From assembly GCF_020536995.1 (NCBI RefSeq), contig NC_068358.1:47222082-47286081 (forward strand): DNA of 64,000 nt. The letters run 5' to 3'. Source of the stretch: Dreissena polymorpha. Its lineage: Eukaryota; Mollusca; Bivalvia; Myida; Dreissenidae. Shown here piece after piece: positions 44,251 through 56,537 of the stretch. Below the pieces are notes generated by a model. That model worked only from the letters and a program-made list of their open reading frames with translations, was not told the DNA's origin and searched no databases. Every line of letters starts with the position of its first letter. Positions within the stretch are counted from its first letter, which is position 1. Position numbers and translations under genes: made by a program.

Positions 44251-47224
44251 TAATATTCAAATAAAATTTCCCGCGGCTAGGTACGAATGAATACACTTCA
44301 TTTATTCCATTGGCTGATTTGAGTATAACACCAGAACATTGGAAACATATCCGCGTCTTTGTAACACTGTTTTACTGCATGAAACAATTTTATCTCTAAT
44401 GAAAAGGCTCAATAGATAGAACAGTTTTACAATCAATTTTCGACATAAATACAGTTTGTGCGTTCACCTTTTATTTTCAGAGAATTACCAGCGCAAAAGC
44501 GTTTATACTAAAGGCTATATTCTCATATTTAGTACTTACTTGCATTGCATTTCAACCCGCGAGGTTTCGGGTCAATTTGTGAAAGTCAGAGTTTACCGGG
44601 GGTATATACAGTTCATCACCGGAGTTCGCAGAAGGGGTTGCGATCTTTTCATTGAAGGAAAAAATTGGAATCTATGCTATTTTTGTCTGATGGAGTAAAT
44701 AGTTCGTTTAGTCGCTTTGTCGATATATCAATATTTTAGGCACAGCTGTTGCCTTGGTCGTGTACAGTTGGCGTTAACAAGCCGTCGTTTCAGCAGCAGA
44801 ATTGTTACCTAACTTAAATGCATTGCATTCCAATCCGCAAGGTATCAAGGTCAGTTTGCGGTCAGTTGCAGAAATCTTTATATAAACGCCGTCTCGTAAA
44901 CTTTGTGCACTTGAAGTCTGTTTTGATCAGAAAGATACTAAATACAGATATTCGGCGATATTATTGTGGTATGTCAATCATCGATTTTTAATATGTTTTC
45001 AACATTTGCATGATAAGGACCAATTTTGATAAAATTAATTAGAAATATTTATCCATTTAGACCAGTTATTAAGCATGAGCACAATAATTCACTATACTAT
45101 AATTATGCAATTAAATAAGATTCGAGTATTGCCGGCTGACCTATATGCACTCGTTTATTTTCATGTTTCTTGTGTTTTTCTATTCTGTAAATATAGATAT
45201 CTGAGTAATAATATCACATAAAGCAAAATAAGCCACGAAATCTGGCGCAACACCCCGTAATTGATTTGCTTATGATGTAGCTAAGAACTGCGCAGAAAAA
45301 AGGCATCCGCTACTTTTTATCTCATAGAGATAACTTTTGATCGTTCATAAACATCGACCACAATCAACGCCGTATATCTTTTTTAAAGATATTTCTTGTT
45401 TGTTTTAGTTTGACTTTTTAGCTCAACTATTATATATGAAATATATATACATGTAGTTGAGCTATAGCCTATCCTACTCACCCTGGTGTTTGCATCTGCT
45501 TGAGCGTTGGAATGTTAAAGTTTGCGTACCACTTCAAATATTTTCTATGTCCCTTGACATATTGCTTTCATATTTTGCATACTTTTTTACCAACATGACC
45601 CCAACCTGTAAACATAAGCAGACAACTGTATCAAGCATTTTGTAAGAATAATTGCCCTTTTTTCACTTAGTTGAATATGACCTTGAATTTTGAATGACCT
45701 TGACTCAAGGTAAAATTAATAAATCAAAGCTAAATTATGATAATGCACATTTAAAATTAATGTTCACTATAGCCACTCAAGATGCTGTCATGTTTAATTT
45801 AGCGAATTGTTTAAATTGCCTTATGGACATCACTGCATTAGTGTAAGGCGGTAGCTTTGATGTAGATTTCTGCTTCTATTGGTATCAGTTGAAAGTTATT
45901 TTTTATTGTTACACTATAATTGTAAATGTATTCAGTGTTCACTTTTATATTTCTAAAATATTGCTGTTAATCATATAGAATGTTTCTTCAAAGTTTTTTG
46001 TCTTGATTGTACCTGTATTTAATGTTACTATTAAGAATTTTTCTATTTGTCTTTTGTCAATTACTCTTGTTATTTTAAACCATGGGGCATTTTTCATTGA
46101 TGTGCACTTTAATTATTAAGTCCATTCGTGGGTTGGTTTCACATTCTTGTATGCACCACCTAACTTTTACAAATTAGATTATCATTAATATCTGCTGTGC
46201 ATATTGTAAAGGATTTACAATCAGACTATTTTTGAATTATTTATTGACATTTGTTGAATTTTACAAGTAAACATCATTGAATTTTGACAGCTTTAAATTT
46301 GGCTGTACTTGAGAAGGAAAATATAGACTACCATTTTATTAAAATAAATAATAAAAAGAAAACCAATCATAAATTAAGCATGGACTTCTTATTTTTGTTC
46401 ACCACATGTTTATACGCATTCTACATAATGCACTCATGTTGTTGGATGTTATGTCTGAGACGTATTCTTGTTGGTACTGGTTTTGGAGGTAGTATAGTAG
46501 CAGCCAATAAATAGATCATTAACTTTATTATTTGTTGTTTTATTTGATTTCTATATGCCCGTTTGGAAAAAAGGAACATGTTATGTTAAACAGTATTCAT
46601 CTGATCTTAACCAATCTTTGTCAGAAGTTGAATTTGGATGATATATAGGTCAATTTGGAAGATGGGTCATGTAGTGTCAGATACTTGGTAATATGGTCAC
46701 TTAATGCATTTTCAGCATTCGGCATGTTGTTCGGCTCTAATTCGAATAATATTCATCCGATCTTCCCCAATCTTATTTAGGAATTGCAGCTAGTTTATAT
46801 AGGTCAAATTCGAATGAAGGTTATATATGCTTAAAAAGTATGTCAAAGTATTACTTGGTGTATTGTTAACATTCAACATGTTGTCCAGACTCTAATGCAA
46901 TCAGTATTGATCTGATTTTCATCAATCTCTGTAAGTGTTGCATATAATTGATATCTAGTTTGATAATTTTGCCCCCCAAAAAAACCCACACAAAAACGTC
47001 ATTCACTTCTCAATGTATGGTTTCTTACTTGCTTCTTTGTGGTAAGTCTGTTACTAAAATATTGATATCAATGATCAAAGAAAGTTGTTTTCAATCATGA
47101 TAAAATAAATAAAAGGGACAAATGACTCAACAAATTTATTAAAACAATGATAAAATATTCAAAACAGCATCATAAAATCACTGGCATCATTTAACTAGAA
47201 ATCATTAATTAAACAAGATGTGTT
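44251..47224. other. Unassigned AT-rich intergenic sequence
   Basis: No gene supported. 46580-46940 carries diverged repeats (CATCTGATCTTAACCAATCT, AGCATTCGGCATGTTGTTC) of the type at 44020-44250. A short palindrome GCTCAACTA / TAGTTGAGC is at 45420-45465. Confidence 0.5.
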
Positions 47225-47625
47225 TGTGAAACACAATGTCCCCCTATATGACGTCTGACCTTGAAGGATGACCTTGACCCTTCACCAATCAAAATGTGCA
47301 GCTCCATGAGATACACATGCATTTCAAATATAAAATTGCTAGCTTCAATATTGCAGAAGTGACATTACATGAGCAATTTTGACCCATATATTTGACCTTG
47401 AAGGATGACCGTGACCTTTCACCACTCAAAATGTGCAGCTCCATGAGATACACATGCATGCCAAATATCAAGTTGCTATCTTCAATATTGCAAAAGTATT
47501 CATAAAATAAGCGATTTGGGTCACATATATTTGACCTCTGACCTTGAAGGATGACCTTGACCTTTCACCACTAAAAATGTGCAGCTCCATCTTCAATATT
47601 GCAAAAGTTATTGCAAATGTTAAAT
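47225..47625. repeat. Tandem repeat of about 130 bp, three units
   Basis: Each unit starts TTGACCTTGAAGGATGACC, continues CACTCAAAATGTGCAGCTCC and AGATACACATGCAT, and ends TATCTTCAATATTGCAAAAG. The second and third units are closest. An open frame at 47289-47471 (-) only reflects the repeat. Confidence 0.85.
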
Positions 47626-49329
47626 ATGGCTAAAACCAACCAACAGACCAACCAACCAACAGACAGGGCAAAAACAAAATGTCCCCCACTACTGTAGTGT
47701 ATATATACATAACAACTCCAAATTTGGAAATAACGCAAATTTCTCCACAATAAATATTTTTCTGGAAAAACCCTGCTGAGAGGTTATGGCAGACATGTGA
47801 AAGTTTGTATAAATCCTTTAATAATGGTAGTTGCTTGCAAATTAAAGCAGTTTTTTTCTCCCCTAAATTCCTGAACATGGCCCGTTTTGCCCGATCCTCT
47901 ACTTCAGAGAGCCACACTTCGCTCATTTTTTTAAAGAAAATTTGTTAGGATTTTTTCTACCTGTAGGCCAATACTTTGTTATCAATGTTAATACACAGTT
48001 GTTTCAAACTGGACTTTGAAAAATTTATTTTTTGCCAATTTACTTACTCTATGTAAGTTCATGCCAAAATGCACAGCACTGTCCCCTATGGTATTACACG
48101 ACCCGCAAGGTATCTGGTTTCCTGGGGTGGAGCCGTGCATGGTTTCTGCCCATAGGGACAATTGTACCCTATTGTATGACACCATTTAAAGATTGTCACG
48201 CAAGATAAGTAAAACATTGTCGGGGATGTTATGTACACTTCACACATTTTCTTTAGATTTTTTAAGGAAAATAACCATTAACTATTCAGTTAAGTAAAAA
48301 ACAACAACAGCACAGTATCTTAAAAGGCGCTGGCTACTAGGGCTAAGGTTACTTACTTACTTACTTAGGCCTACTAGTGCTAAGGTTGCCTAAAGTAAAC
48401 GTCATAGTCATAGCTAACACTATGGACGAAAAAAGTGTCATGTACATATCAAATGCTTTCTAGTCTGAAAAATAGATATTTATTCCAAAAATTGTGTGTT
48501 ATAGGATGAAGGTAGACTAGGCTGGAGAATCATTTAATAAAATCAGGTGTATCGGGAGCTATGCTTTTATTATTGCTGATTATTAATTTAACTGATCAAC
48601 GAAGATCAATCAGTAATCAATTAAAGAAAATCATTAAGCTTTTATCCGGTGGAATTCAGGGTCAGTATTACTTAGAGCTGCATCAACGACTGTTAGTAAA
48701 TTATTGTTTTTTTATTTGCTAATAAAATTGGTCATTAAAATTAATTATTGTCATTTTTTTTACAAAATCCCCAATTTTATATCGGAATTTCAAGTTAACT
48801 TTTATATTTTAATATTTAAAAAAAAGCATTGATGTGTCGCTATGGATTACAATACATGTTGAATTGAGCTGAAAAGAATTAACAGGTCAAAAGAGTTAGT
48901 TAAAATGTGGTAACTGACCAATTATCTGCAACTCATCTTGCCACCAGTTGTTTATTAAAATATATATTATATTCGATATTTTACATGACTGTACAGTCCT
49001 CTAAACCGAGCGGGACTGTCTTTTTTTAGGATCGGAGTTAGTGTTCGTGTGTCGAATGAACGAATCTGCACTAAAACTTAATTTAGATTCACATTCTACA
49101 TCGAATCATTTCTGTCGTCAGTTGTCAAATCGAAAGTACGGTTGATATTCAAATGGCAAATGCATTATTTTTCTCTTTCCGGGATTTTGTTTAAGTATGA
49201 TGATGCTGCATTAACAAATATAAGTGTATGTGATGTGAAAACACCAAAAATAAACAACGGTTGCGATAGACACCTATAAACATAGCATATACATAGCATA
49301 TACAGTTAGATGCGCATTATATCACTTAA
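47626..49329. other. Unassigned intergenic sequence
   Basis: Includes an ACCAACCAACAGACC microsatellite near 47637-47665 and ACTT repeats near 48350-48366. No gene supported. Confidence 0.5.
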
Positions 49330-49453
49330 ACGCGCGGACAAGTCTTTTATTAGTTATCTTGTAATCTAGACAATAGACTGTACCGGTAATCGATTAACAC
49401 ATTTACATGGACATCGAACAAAATCTCGAGCGATTATTATACTGTTCATTTAA

Positions 49454-49963
49454 AGGTGCCTTTTCACAGATTTTGGCATTTTTTAAACTTATTCATTAAA
49501 TGCTCTATATTGATAAATGTAAACATTGGATCATAAAAGCTCCAGTAAAAAATCAAGAAAAAAATTATAAAAAGGAAAAGAACATTGCCCGGAGCAGGTT
49601 TCGAACCAGTGACCCCTGGAGTCCTGCCAGAGTCCTGAAGTAAAAACGCTTTAGCCTACTGACCTATTCCGCCGAGTACACAGTCTTGACGTATTTTATA
49701 CCTTATATAAGCAATCTTCGTAGTTTCACAAAATTTAACGACAAAAACAGAACTCTCCAAATTATTCAATCGTTTCGCGTTGCAACGCTTTATAATTTTT
49801 AGGTTTTAAAATCGTCAAAAGATGCATATAATGGCTAAATTAGAGCATGGTTAATGTTCAGTATTACTGTTTCCTCACAAATATCATAACTAAAACGAAA
49901 ACTTACGAATCTGAAACAACTTTTTTCAATTTTGTCAATTTACCAAAGCGTGAAAAGATTCCT
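49454..49963 (-). mobile_element. TTAA-flanked MITE with tRNA-Leu-like core, full-length copy in SOUL unit 2
   Basis: 510 bp between TTAA at 49450-49453 and 49964-49967. Ends AGGTGCCTTTTCACAG and GTGAAAAGATTCCT form the inverted repeat. In the interior, minus strand, ATAGGTCAGTAGGCTAAAGC (A-box region), a long variable arm and CTGGTTCGAAACCTG (perfect B-box core) make a tRNA-Leu-like unit of about 90 bp at 49585-49675. Unit 1 shows the intact empty TTAA (36977-36980). Confidence 0.85.
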
Positions 49964-49967
49964 TTAA

Positions 49968-50661
49968 GAACGTTTTCAAATACATGTATGTCTATAAATA
50001 ACTACAATCGCAAGATTAAAAATATTCATTTATTTAACAATATTTGCAGCTATTTACATAAATATACACAGTATGTAACGAGATGAAAATGCTTCAACAA
50101 GAATTGTAAATAGCAAAACGATTCAATTACTTCCAGTTTAATGCAAAACACCAGTACAAGCATAGAACATTTTCAAAAGAAGTAAATGTAACAAAAAATC
50201 CCGACCGTTAGCCACCGATAACGTATTTGTGATTGTGCAAACACATCTGAGGAACACATATAAATGAAAGCAGATCTCAACTTTATATTAAAGATACATT
50301 GTTTTTTAGTCTTTTTCGAACCTAAATCTCGATGGAATCAAATGACACGTCGCATGAATTAAATGTTACAAACAACTTGAAAACAAAACAGTGTATCAGT
50401 AGTCTCCCTTGGCTGATATATTTTGAACAGACGTTCATATAGATATTTATATTTACGTTATCGTCCGGTCGTAAATAAAACAACCAGATAAAATGTTGCG
50501 TATGTTAAACGACTGTCAAAGGTAAGTTTCGTTGTTTTACTAACTTAACGCAAATAAGTTCCACTGGCACGTAATATTTTGCAGCGCTCTATACAGCAAG
50601 CCGATGCTCTAAATATGTCACACACATACTCCCTTCATATGCGCCTCAAAATATTTCCCGT
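49968..50661. other. 3' flank of SOUL copy 2
   Basis: Diverged match to 36981-37693, including the minus-strand AATAAA at 50029-50034. No other gene; the short frames are not conserved between the two copies. Confidence 0.6.
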
Positions 50662-50836
50662 TCACATTGGTACAACCCAGATTTCGTTGTGTCGGTTCTT
50701 GAAGGCGTACGGGCCATCGTATCCCGCGGTAAAGAACATGTTGCCAAGATAAGGTATAGTCGCATTGTCAAGTGCCTCCGTGAGTTCTACGAGATTTTCC
50801 ATTTTCAATTCGTCTGTGCTGAAGCCGCCGTATTGC
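50662..50836 (-). CDS. SOUL copy 2 exon 4
   Basis: Acceptor CTCACAG. Encodes QYGGFSTDELKMENLVELT, YLGNMFFTAGYDGPYAFKN and HNEIWVVPM-stop. Confidence 0.95.
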
Positions 50837-53800
50837 CTGTGAGTATACATAAAACATTACCTCAATAGCATTTTTGATAACAGCAATTGACTTACAAGTT
50901 ATTTCATGAGCATTCACCGACAAGCAAAGAGATAAAGTCGTACTCTTTCATTTTTGTTTTTGATTGCAGTCAGATTAATTGATGCGTTTTCACTATAATT
51001 GTGTTTTCGTACAACTTTGTCAGATGAAACTTAACTATTCACATTTGTAAGCAATCATGTACTCTATGTGATCTTTTCATTATTGTTATCGTGTTTATTA
51101 TGTTATTTATGTGGAGAGTTTGTGTTCGAATGGGATGACTAAATTGTTCAGTTACTGAGATTATATCCATTGTTTGTGAAATTAACAAACGACGGTGCAA
51201 TCAGATTCGACAGATAACGATCCTCTTAAGCATATTATTGTATTGGCATAATATATAATTATATATATTTCATGCTTTTGTGAGCAATTGTTTTATTTCA
51301 TTTTGTTTTTTTATATTGTTTTAGGCATTTTAAATAGATGTCCATTTTTACTCATCTAAAATATAAACCACGAATGCATTCACAGGCTTTTTCCGCCCTA
51401 TGCCATGGGTCCGAAATTCGACCCCATTCCCAATGCAAATCTGGTTGGTTTTTTCCCAATTGAAAAAAAAAAAATCCCAATTCCAAAAAAAAAATAATAA
51501 TAATAATTTATTTCTTGAATTTGTTTTAAAAACTGTAAAATATGTTAATGATTATTTAAGACTTTCCATATTTTCCTCAAAATCCGGCGCTTCGCACGAT
51601 TTTTTTCACCTCAAAAAAGGCCAGGCCTTTTCCCCAAATTCAGATTAAAAAACCTGCACTTATCTCACATGTTCATAATACTTTGTAAAATTTTAATAAT
51701 CAAAATAGTCATTATTTACCAGTTAACGGCTTCTTTGAAATATAAGAAACACTATTTACATGCGATAATTTTTCCCAATTGAGCAAATTTTGCGAATAAT
51801 TTGTTTCCCAAAATGGGGGTTTTCACGACGCGAAATTCCCAAAATTTCAGTGTGGCGTAATTCCAAAATGGAGCGGACAAAGCCTGATCCACATAAAAAA
51901 CACGCATGCATTCACATATGATTATTAAGTACGCTACAATTGATGTCCAATCAATCACCTCCTACCTGACTGCCATTGTTATGGCGGGCTGTCTATCAAT
52001 GAACACCGTCGGGTCCAAGGGGGCGGGTGGGTTGGCTTGAAGTTCAAAGGGCACCATAAAGCGCATAGTGAAGTTGCTTTCACAGTCCGGACCTTGACCG
52101 TGATACACTTCCGTAAGAACTGGTGCCGTCATTGCGATTTTCATATCTGCAAACGATTGAACTATTAAAATATAAGTTGTGTGACATTTATTTGGTTTAA
52201 ACGGCTTAACACTTCTATTTTCAAATACACACGTTTATTTTATCAAGATGTACATGAAAATCGTGTTTTCATATACAATTTAAAATGTATATATAATTCT
52301 AAATTCTAGCATACACGTGTGCTTATGCTTATTATATGACCCTATTTCACTACGAAAACAAGCCCACGATTCGCTACGATTTCTCACTTTTATTGAATCG
52401 GGAAGACTCATGACAGTCTGCGATTCAGTTACGACAGTGGTACAATTGAGTTACGACGAATCGTTGGGCTCGGTTGAAGTCTTGCGAATAGGGTCGCGAC
52501 TTCACTACGATGTGTAAGAATCTACTGCGACTGTACTACGAACGATGCAGATCGGTCACGACTAAGCTAGGACCTCACCGAACGCACCCATGAATTCGGC
52601 GCCAATATCTACTGATATTGATTCTAACACGGCACGCGACTTGTTTTCTATAGACAAAGAAGGAAATAAAGTGTGGGTTATTCTGCAATAAATTATGGGC
52701 GAAGCTTAATGTTTCGAAAATAGTTCCGAATAAATAAAGAAAATATTGCAGTAAAATGCACGTGCTTAAATCCCGCTCTTAAAGAAATGTAAAAAATGTA
52801 GCACGTATATAAATGTAATGAAACAACAAATTGTATATTTGGTGATAAGTGGCATGACCACGCCTGCTAAGAATTTGTTTGTTAAGAAACGTAATTAAGA
52901 AAACATATAAAGCATAACAGCTTTTCAGAAGAATTAACACATGTGACGTCATTTAGTTTATATGAGTGTATTTCTCAATGAAAGTGATGTAATTTGCAAA
53001 ATATTTATGAATGAAAACGACGTCAAATTTTTTATGTTTGTACAATTCAATGACGTCACTAAATAGGGAACTTTGTACTAAGAAGGGCGGAGAATTGAAA
53101 AATATAGTTCACGTCCAAAAGCTTGAAGCAAATCAATCAGAATCGTGTAAGAATAGAAATAATATTTTTCTATGATGGCTTGTTGTCGAAAAACCCACAG
53201 TAAGGAGTATAGATTCGTGTTATCAAATCACTCGTGCTCCGCATTCGTGATTTAATTCCTACGCATCTATACTCGTTACTGTGGGTTATCCGACAACAAA
53301 ACATGATGGAAATATATTATTTCTTTATCCATCTTTACAAAATCGTAACTGTTTCGTAACTAAATCGCGATAATCTTAGCGGGCTCGCAACTCAATCGGG
53401 GTGAACTCTTGAGAGTCTTGACAAAGTCGTTAATGATTCGTAGACAGATCACGTGATCACCGATGCCCCGATTGAGTCACGAATTACCTAAGATTCCATA
53501 ACGACGCCCAAGAACGCACTACGACACCGTTACGAGTCAACTGCGATTAAATTCAGTCTTGGAGGTCTTGGACAAATTTTAAACACGTTTAAAAACTGTC
53601 CGCGATTTTTGGGAGCTCACGACTCGCCCGCGACTAGCTACGAATGAGTTAGGACCTTCGCCGATTGAGTTACGAATGTCCCCGACCTCAAAATATTGGA
53701 AATCGGGACAAATCGTGGGGAATCGGGTCCTAGTGGAATACCCCTAATACGCATGGTTCTTCCATCTTAGTTAAAACACATGATGAAAAATGCACACACC

Positions 53801-54400
53801 AGTAATGCTGGTGCATGTAGTTTTTAACTTTTAATTCTTAATGTAACGCTATTTTTTATGTGCAGTGTAAAGAAAATAACTGATATATATGATTGCATTT
53901 TAATTCCGGCATTTAAGAACACTTACGTAATGAATTGTTGCCTGCAATGTAACCAAACAGTTTGTAAAACATCATGGTGCTTTCAGCTCTCGTGTATGTC
54001 ATGACTGTCAAATTTGTGGCCACCCAGACAGACGGCTCGTAGTTGCGAATTTCAAATTTCTGAAACACACATTTTCAGCAAATTTTGTATACGTTAATAA
54101 ACAAATAAATAAATAATTAGGTCATATTTACAATGCAAAGTCTTTAGAGACAAAACTTTGATATAATGACATGTATACTATTAAACAACTTGAATTGCGT
54201 TACCACTAACAACGCAAAAAGGGGGGGGGGTAATCACGGTATATATTACTTACGTCGTTCGAAGACTTCACGGTATATCTGGGGCACCCTTGGTCGTGAC
54301 AAAACCACGGAGTAACACGAGGAATGGATGCATCTAACAGGATTCCTCCGGCTGATTGCGCTACCCCGATAACAGCGAAAAATGCTCCAAGGGCAAGCAT
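50662..54400 (-). CDS. Secreted SOUL / HEBP2-type haem-binding protein, copy 2 (4 coding exons)
   Basis: Coding exons 54400-54254, 54059-53927, 52146-51966 and 50836-50662 have exactly the lengths and phases of copy 1; total 211 aa. I count 14 amino-acid differences from copy 1, including L37Q/E38G next to the first cysteine pair, an F-to-Y in MMFYKLFG and a charge-changing A-to-E in MVPFELQANPP. Signal peptide MLALGAFFAVIGVAQSAGG, the MKIAMTAPV motif and the C-terminal NRHNEIWVVP are kept. Introns and flanks have diverged far more than exons and have taken several insertions, which argues that both proteins are still under selection. TATA box and first exon are conserved, so it is probably expressed. 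Confidence 0.93.
51383..51886. mobile_element. hAT-like non-autonomous element in SOUL copy 2 intron 3
   Basis: Ends CAGGCTTTTTCCGC (left) and GCGGACAAAGCCTG (right) form a 14-bp inverted repeat with one mismatch; CAGG/CCTG ends suggest hAT. The body has TTCCCAATTG and CCCAAAATG phrases on both arms and a TAA microsatellite. It is absent from copy 1 at the matching point (about 38745). Confidence 0.7.
51966..52146 (-). CDS. SOUL copy 2 exon 3
   Basis: 181 nt. Encodes MKIAMTAPVLTEVYHGQG, MRFMVPFELQANPPAPLDP and DRQPAITMAVR. Acceptor TCTGCAG-type and donor AG|GTAGGA as in copy 1. Confidence 0.95.
52337..53747. mobile_element. 1.4-kb non-coding insertion rich in CGATTGAGTTACGA-like motifs, SOUL copy 2 intron 2
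   Basis: The flanks on either side join in copy 1 (GCTTGATATACGCATGG near 39165), defining an insertion of about 1.41 kb. The outer parts (52337-52600 and 53340-53747) are loosely inverted to each other (CCTATTTCACTACGA versus a right end GTGGAATACCCC) and full of TACGA/TCGTA words. The centre holds a 170-bp palindrome. No transposase or other frame was seen. Confidence 0.65.
53160..53325. repeat. Palindrome inside the 1.4-kb insertion
   Basis: TTGTCGAAAAACCCACAGTA ... pairs with TACTGTGGGTTATCCGACAA, and the pairing extends through AGTATAGA/TCTATACT inward and TTCTATGATGG/CATGATGGAA-like outward. Confidence 0.8.
53927..54059 (-). CDS. SOUL copy 2 exon 2
   Basis: 133 nt. Encodes KFEIRNYEPSVWVATNLTV and AESTMMFYKLFGYIAG. 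Confidence 0.95.
54254..54400 (-). CDS. SOUL copy 2 exon 1
   Basis: 49 codons: signal peptide and PWFCHDQGCPRYTV. Acceptor TTTCTAG ahead of the ATG (exon from 54411), donor GAC|GTAAGT. Confidence 0.93.
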
Positions 54401-54967
54401 GATTGGGTTTACTAGAAATAATATAAAATACTGAGGTATGTGCAAACTTTAGGATTTGTTGGATTGTTTTACATTTACTCTTAATTATTAACAGAAGGAT
54501 ACTTTTTGAAACCGATTACTCGCCACCTGGGAATTACGATATTCAATATAAAATACACGTTTAAGGAGCAGATATATTGGGTGTTTACGTTTCAAGTGGA
54601 TGATCGTACTAAAGAACCCAAGGAAACACTACTTTAAAACAATAGTATTTGAATGTAATATATAGGCACAATAATAAATATTAAGTTGAAAACAGAACGC
54701 AAAATACATGTCTTGTTTTTGTATTATATATTTTATTGGACAATGGTGAATAAAATTTAATACAATACTTAAGCATAATGTTTTGCATTCGATAAACTCA
54801 TCTCAAAGAAAATGGCAGCGTGAAAATGTGTTTTACAATTTATTACTATTTATTGCATTTAACAATTATGCAATGTTTCGTTTCAGTATACATGTAGTAT
54901 TAAAACCTACCTACATAAAAGATAACTAGGCTGAAAGTGAGATTCTTAAACAATTAAAATGTCTTAC

Positions 54968-55018
54968 CTTGATTTATGACTCGTAAGAATGTTAGATTTA
55001 ACGTTCCGTCGGAATTTG
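54968..55018 (-). other. Probable non-coding first exon of SOUL copy 2
   Basis: Donor AAATCAAG|GTAAGA as in copy 1. The 5' end is estimated from the TATA box. Confidence 0.6.
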
Positions 55019-55045
55019 TTAGACTCCACAAAGCTGCTGGGGTCA

Positions 55046-55051
55046 TATATA
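55046..55051 (-). promoter_or_regulatory. TATA box of SOUL copy 2
   Basis: Minus strand CTATATATGACCCCAGCAGC, identical around the TATA box to copy 1. Confidence 0.6.
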
Positions 55052-55198
55052 GCCGATGACACGTTAGGGAACGTGTTTGTCCCCGTGATATTTATTTACG
55101 TAACGGAATAGTTATCAGTGGGTTACGAAATGGCCCCGCGTGTTATATCCTTCCCATACATAACCATCACGTTTTTCAACATGCCAGTTGAATTTTAA

Positions 55199-55707
55199 AG
55201 GAGCCTTTTCACAGATTTTGGCATATTTTGAAGTTTGTCATTAAATGCTTTATATTGATAAATTTAAACATGAGATCTTTAAAGCTCCAGTAAAAAAATC
55301 AAGAATAAAATTTAAAAAAGGAAAGAATGGTAGCCGGTTCCAGGGCTTGAACCAGTGACCCCCGGAATCCTGGAGCTAGTCTGAAGTAAAAACGCAAAGC
55401 CCACTCGGCTATTCCGCCGTGTATACACACAGAAAGAATTGTATACAGTATATAAGCATTCTTCGTAGTTTCGTAAATTTAAACGACAACAACAAAACTC
55501 TCCAAATTATTCAATCGTTTCGCGTTGCAACGCTTTATATTTTTTAGGTTTTCAAATCGTCAAAAGATACATATAATGGCTATATTGGACCATGTAAATG
55601 TTCAGTAATACTGTTTCCTCACAAATATCATAACTAAAACGAAAATTTGCAAATCTGAAACAACTTTTTTCAATTTTGTCAATTCACCAAACCGTGAAAA
55701 GATCCCT
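55199..55707 (-). mobile_element. TTAA-flanked MITE with tRNA-Leu-like core, second full-length copy in unit 2
   Basis: 509 bp between TTAA at 55195-55198 and 55708-55711. Ends AGGAGCCTTTTCACAG and GTGAAAAGATCCCT. The core (about 55330-55425, minus) has the same tRNA-like layout, with CTGGTTCAAGCCCTG as B box. It interrupts the upstream flank of SOUL copy 2; unit 1 (near 41115) lacks it. Confidence 0.85.
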
Positions 55708-56017
55708 TTAAATGTGTTTTTATCTCTAAATACACATGACCTCTATCGTTATCATATTGAACGCTACTCCATTACGTAATGACCTGTCAGTGGGGAAATT
55801 TATTAATTAAGGCCTAAAATGTATAATTATGTAAAACGCATGCGGTTCAATCACTTTTCGTTTGAAATAATGGTATTGCATCTTGTGACTGGAAGTCCAA
55901 GACAAAAAAGTAACGATGGTTCGGTGTGAGGATTGCAAACGTAGGCGAATTGAATTCTGCTACTTGCAGGTTTTCAAGCAAATGATTTAACTCGGTAATT
56001 GTTTATAATTATATTAA

Positions 56018-56537
56018 AGCCACACGCTTTGCCTCTGATCTTGAAATGAAATACATGTTAATCAATACATAAAGATGCAATTTGAAAAGTGTGCAAAATT
56101 GTCATTAAATCTATAGCCTAGTAAGCAAGTTATTTATTATTTTTCAAACGGTAACGCTTTTAAAACCGAAAGTAGGATTTCTATACGTATACGTCCATTT
56201 CGACAAACGCGATTATTTTAAAGTTTTAAAGCGCAAAAAAACGGATTTCTACCTTGTAACCACCAGATATATTCTAATTGGCATAGATAAAATTAAATCT
56301 ATAGCCTAGTTAGAAAGTAATTTATTATTTTTCAAACGGTACCGCTTTTAAAACCGAAAGTAGGACTTCTAGACGTACATGTCCATTTCGACAAACGAAT
56401 TTCATTATTTTTAAGTTTTAAAGCGCAAAAAGACGGATTTCTACCTTTTAACCACCAGATATATATTCTAATTGGCATATATAAAATATGTTTCTTGTTT
56501 ATACTTAAATTTACTATGCCAAATAAGTTGTGTGGCT
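56018..56537. mobile_element. AGCCACAC-ended TTAA MITE with an internal duplication
   Basis: Flanked by TTAA (56014-56017 and 56538-56541), ends AGCCACAC and GTGTGGCT. The interior is the 38062-38397 element, with a segment of about 190 bp (AAATCTATAGCCTAG ... to ATTCTAATTGGCATA) present twice in tandem. Confidence 0.85.
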
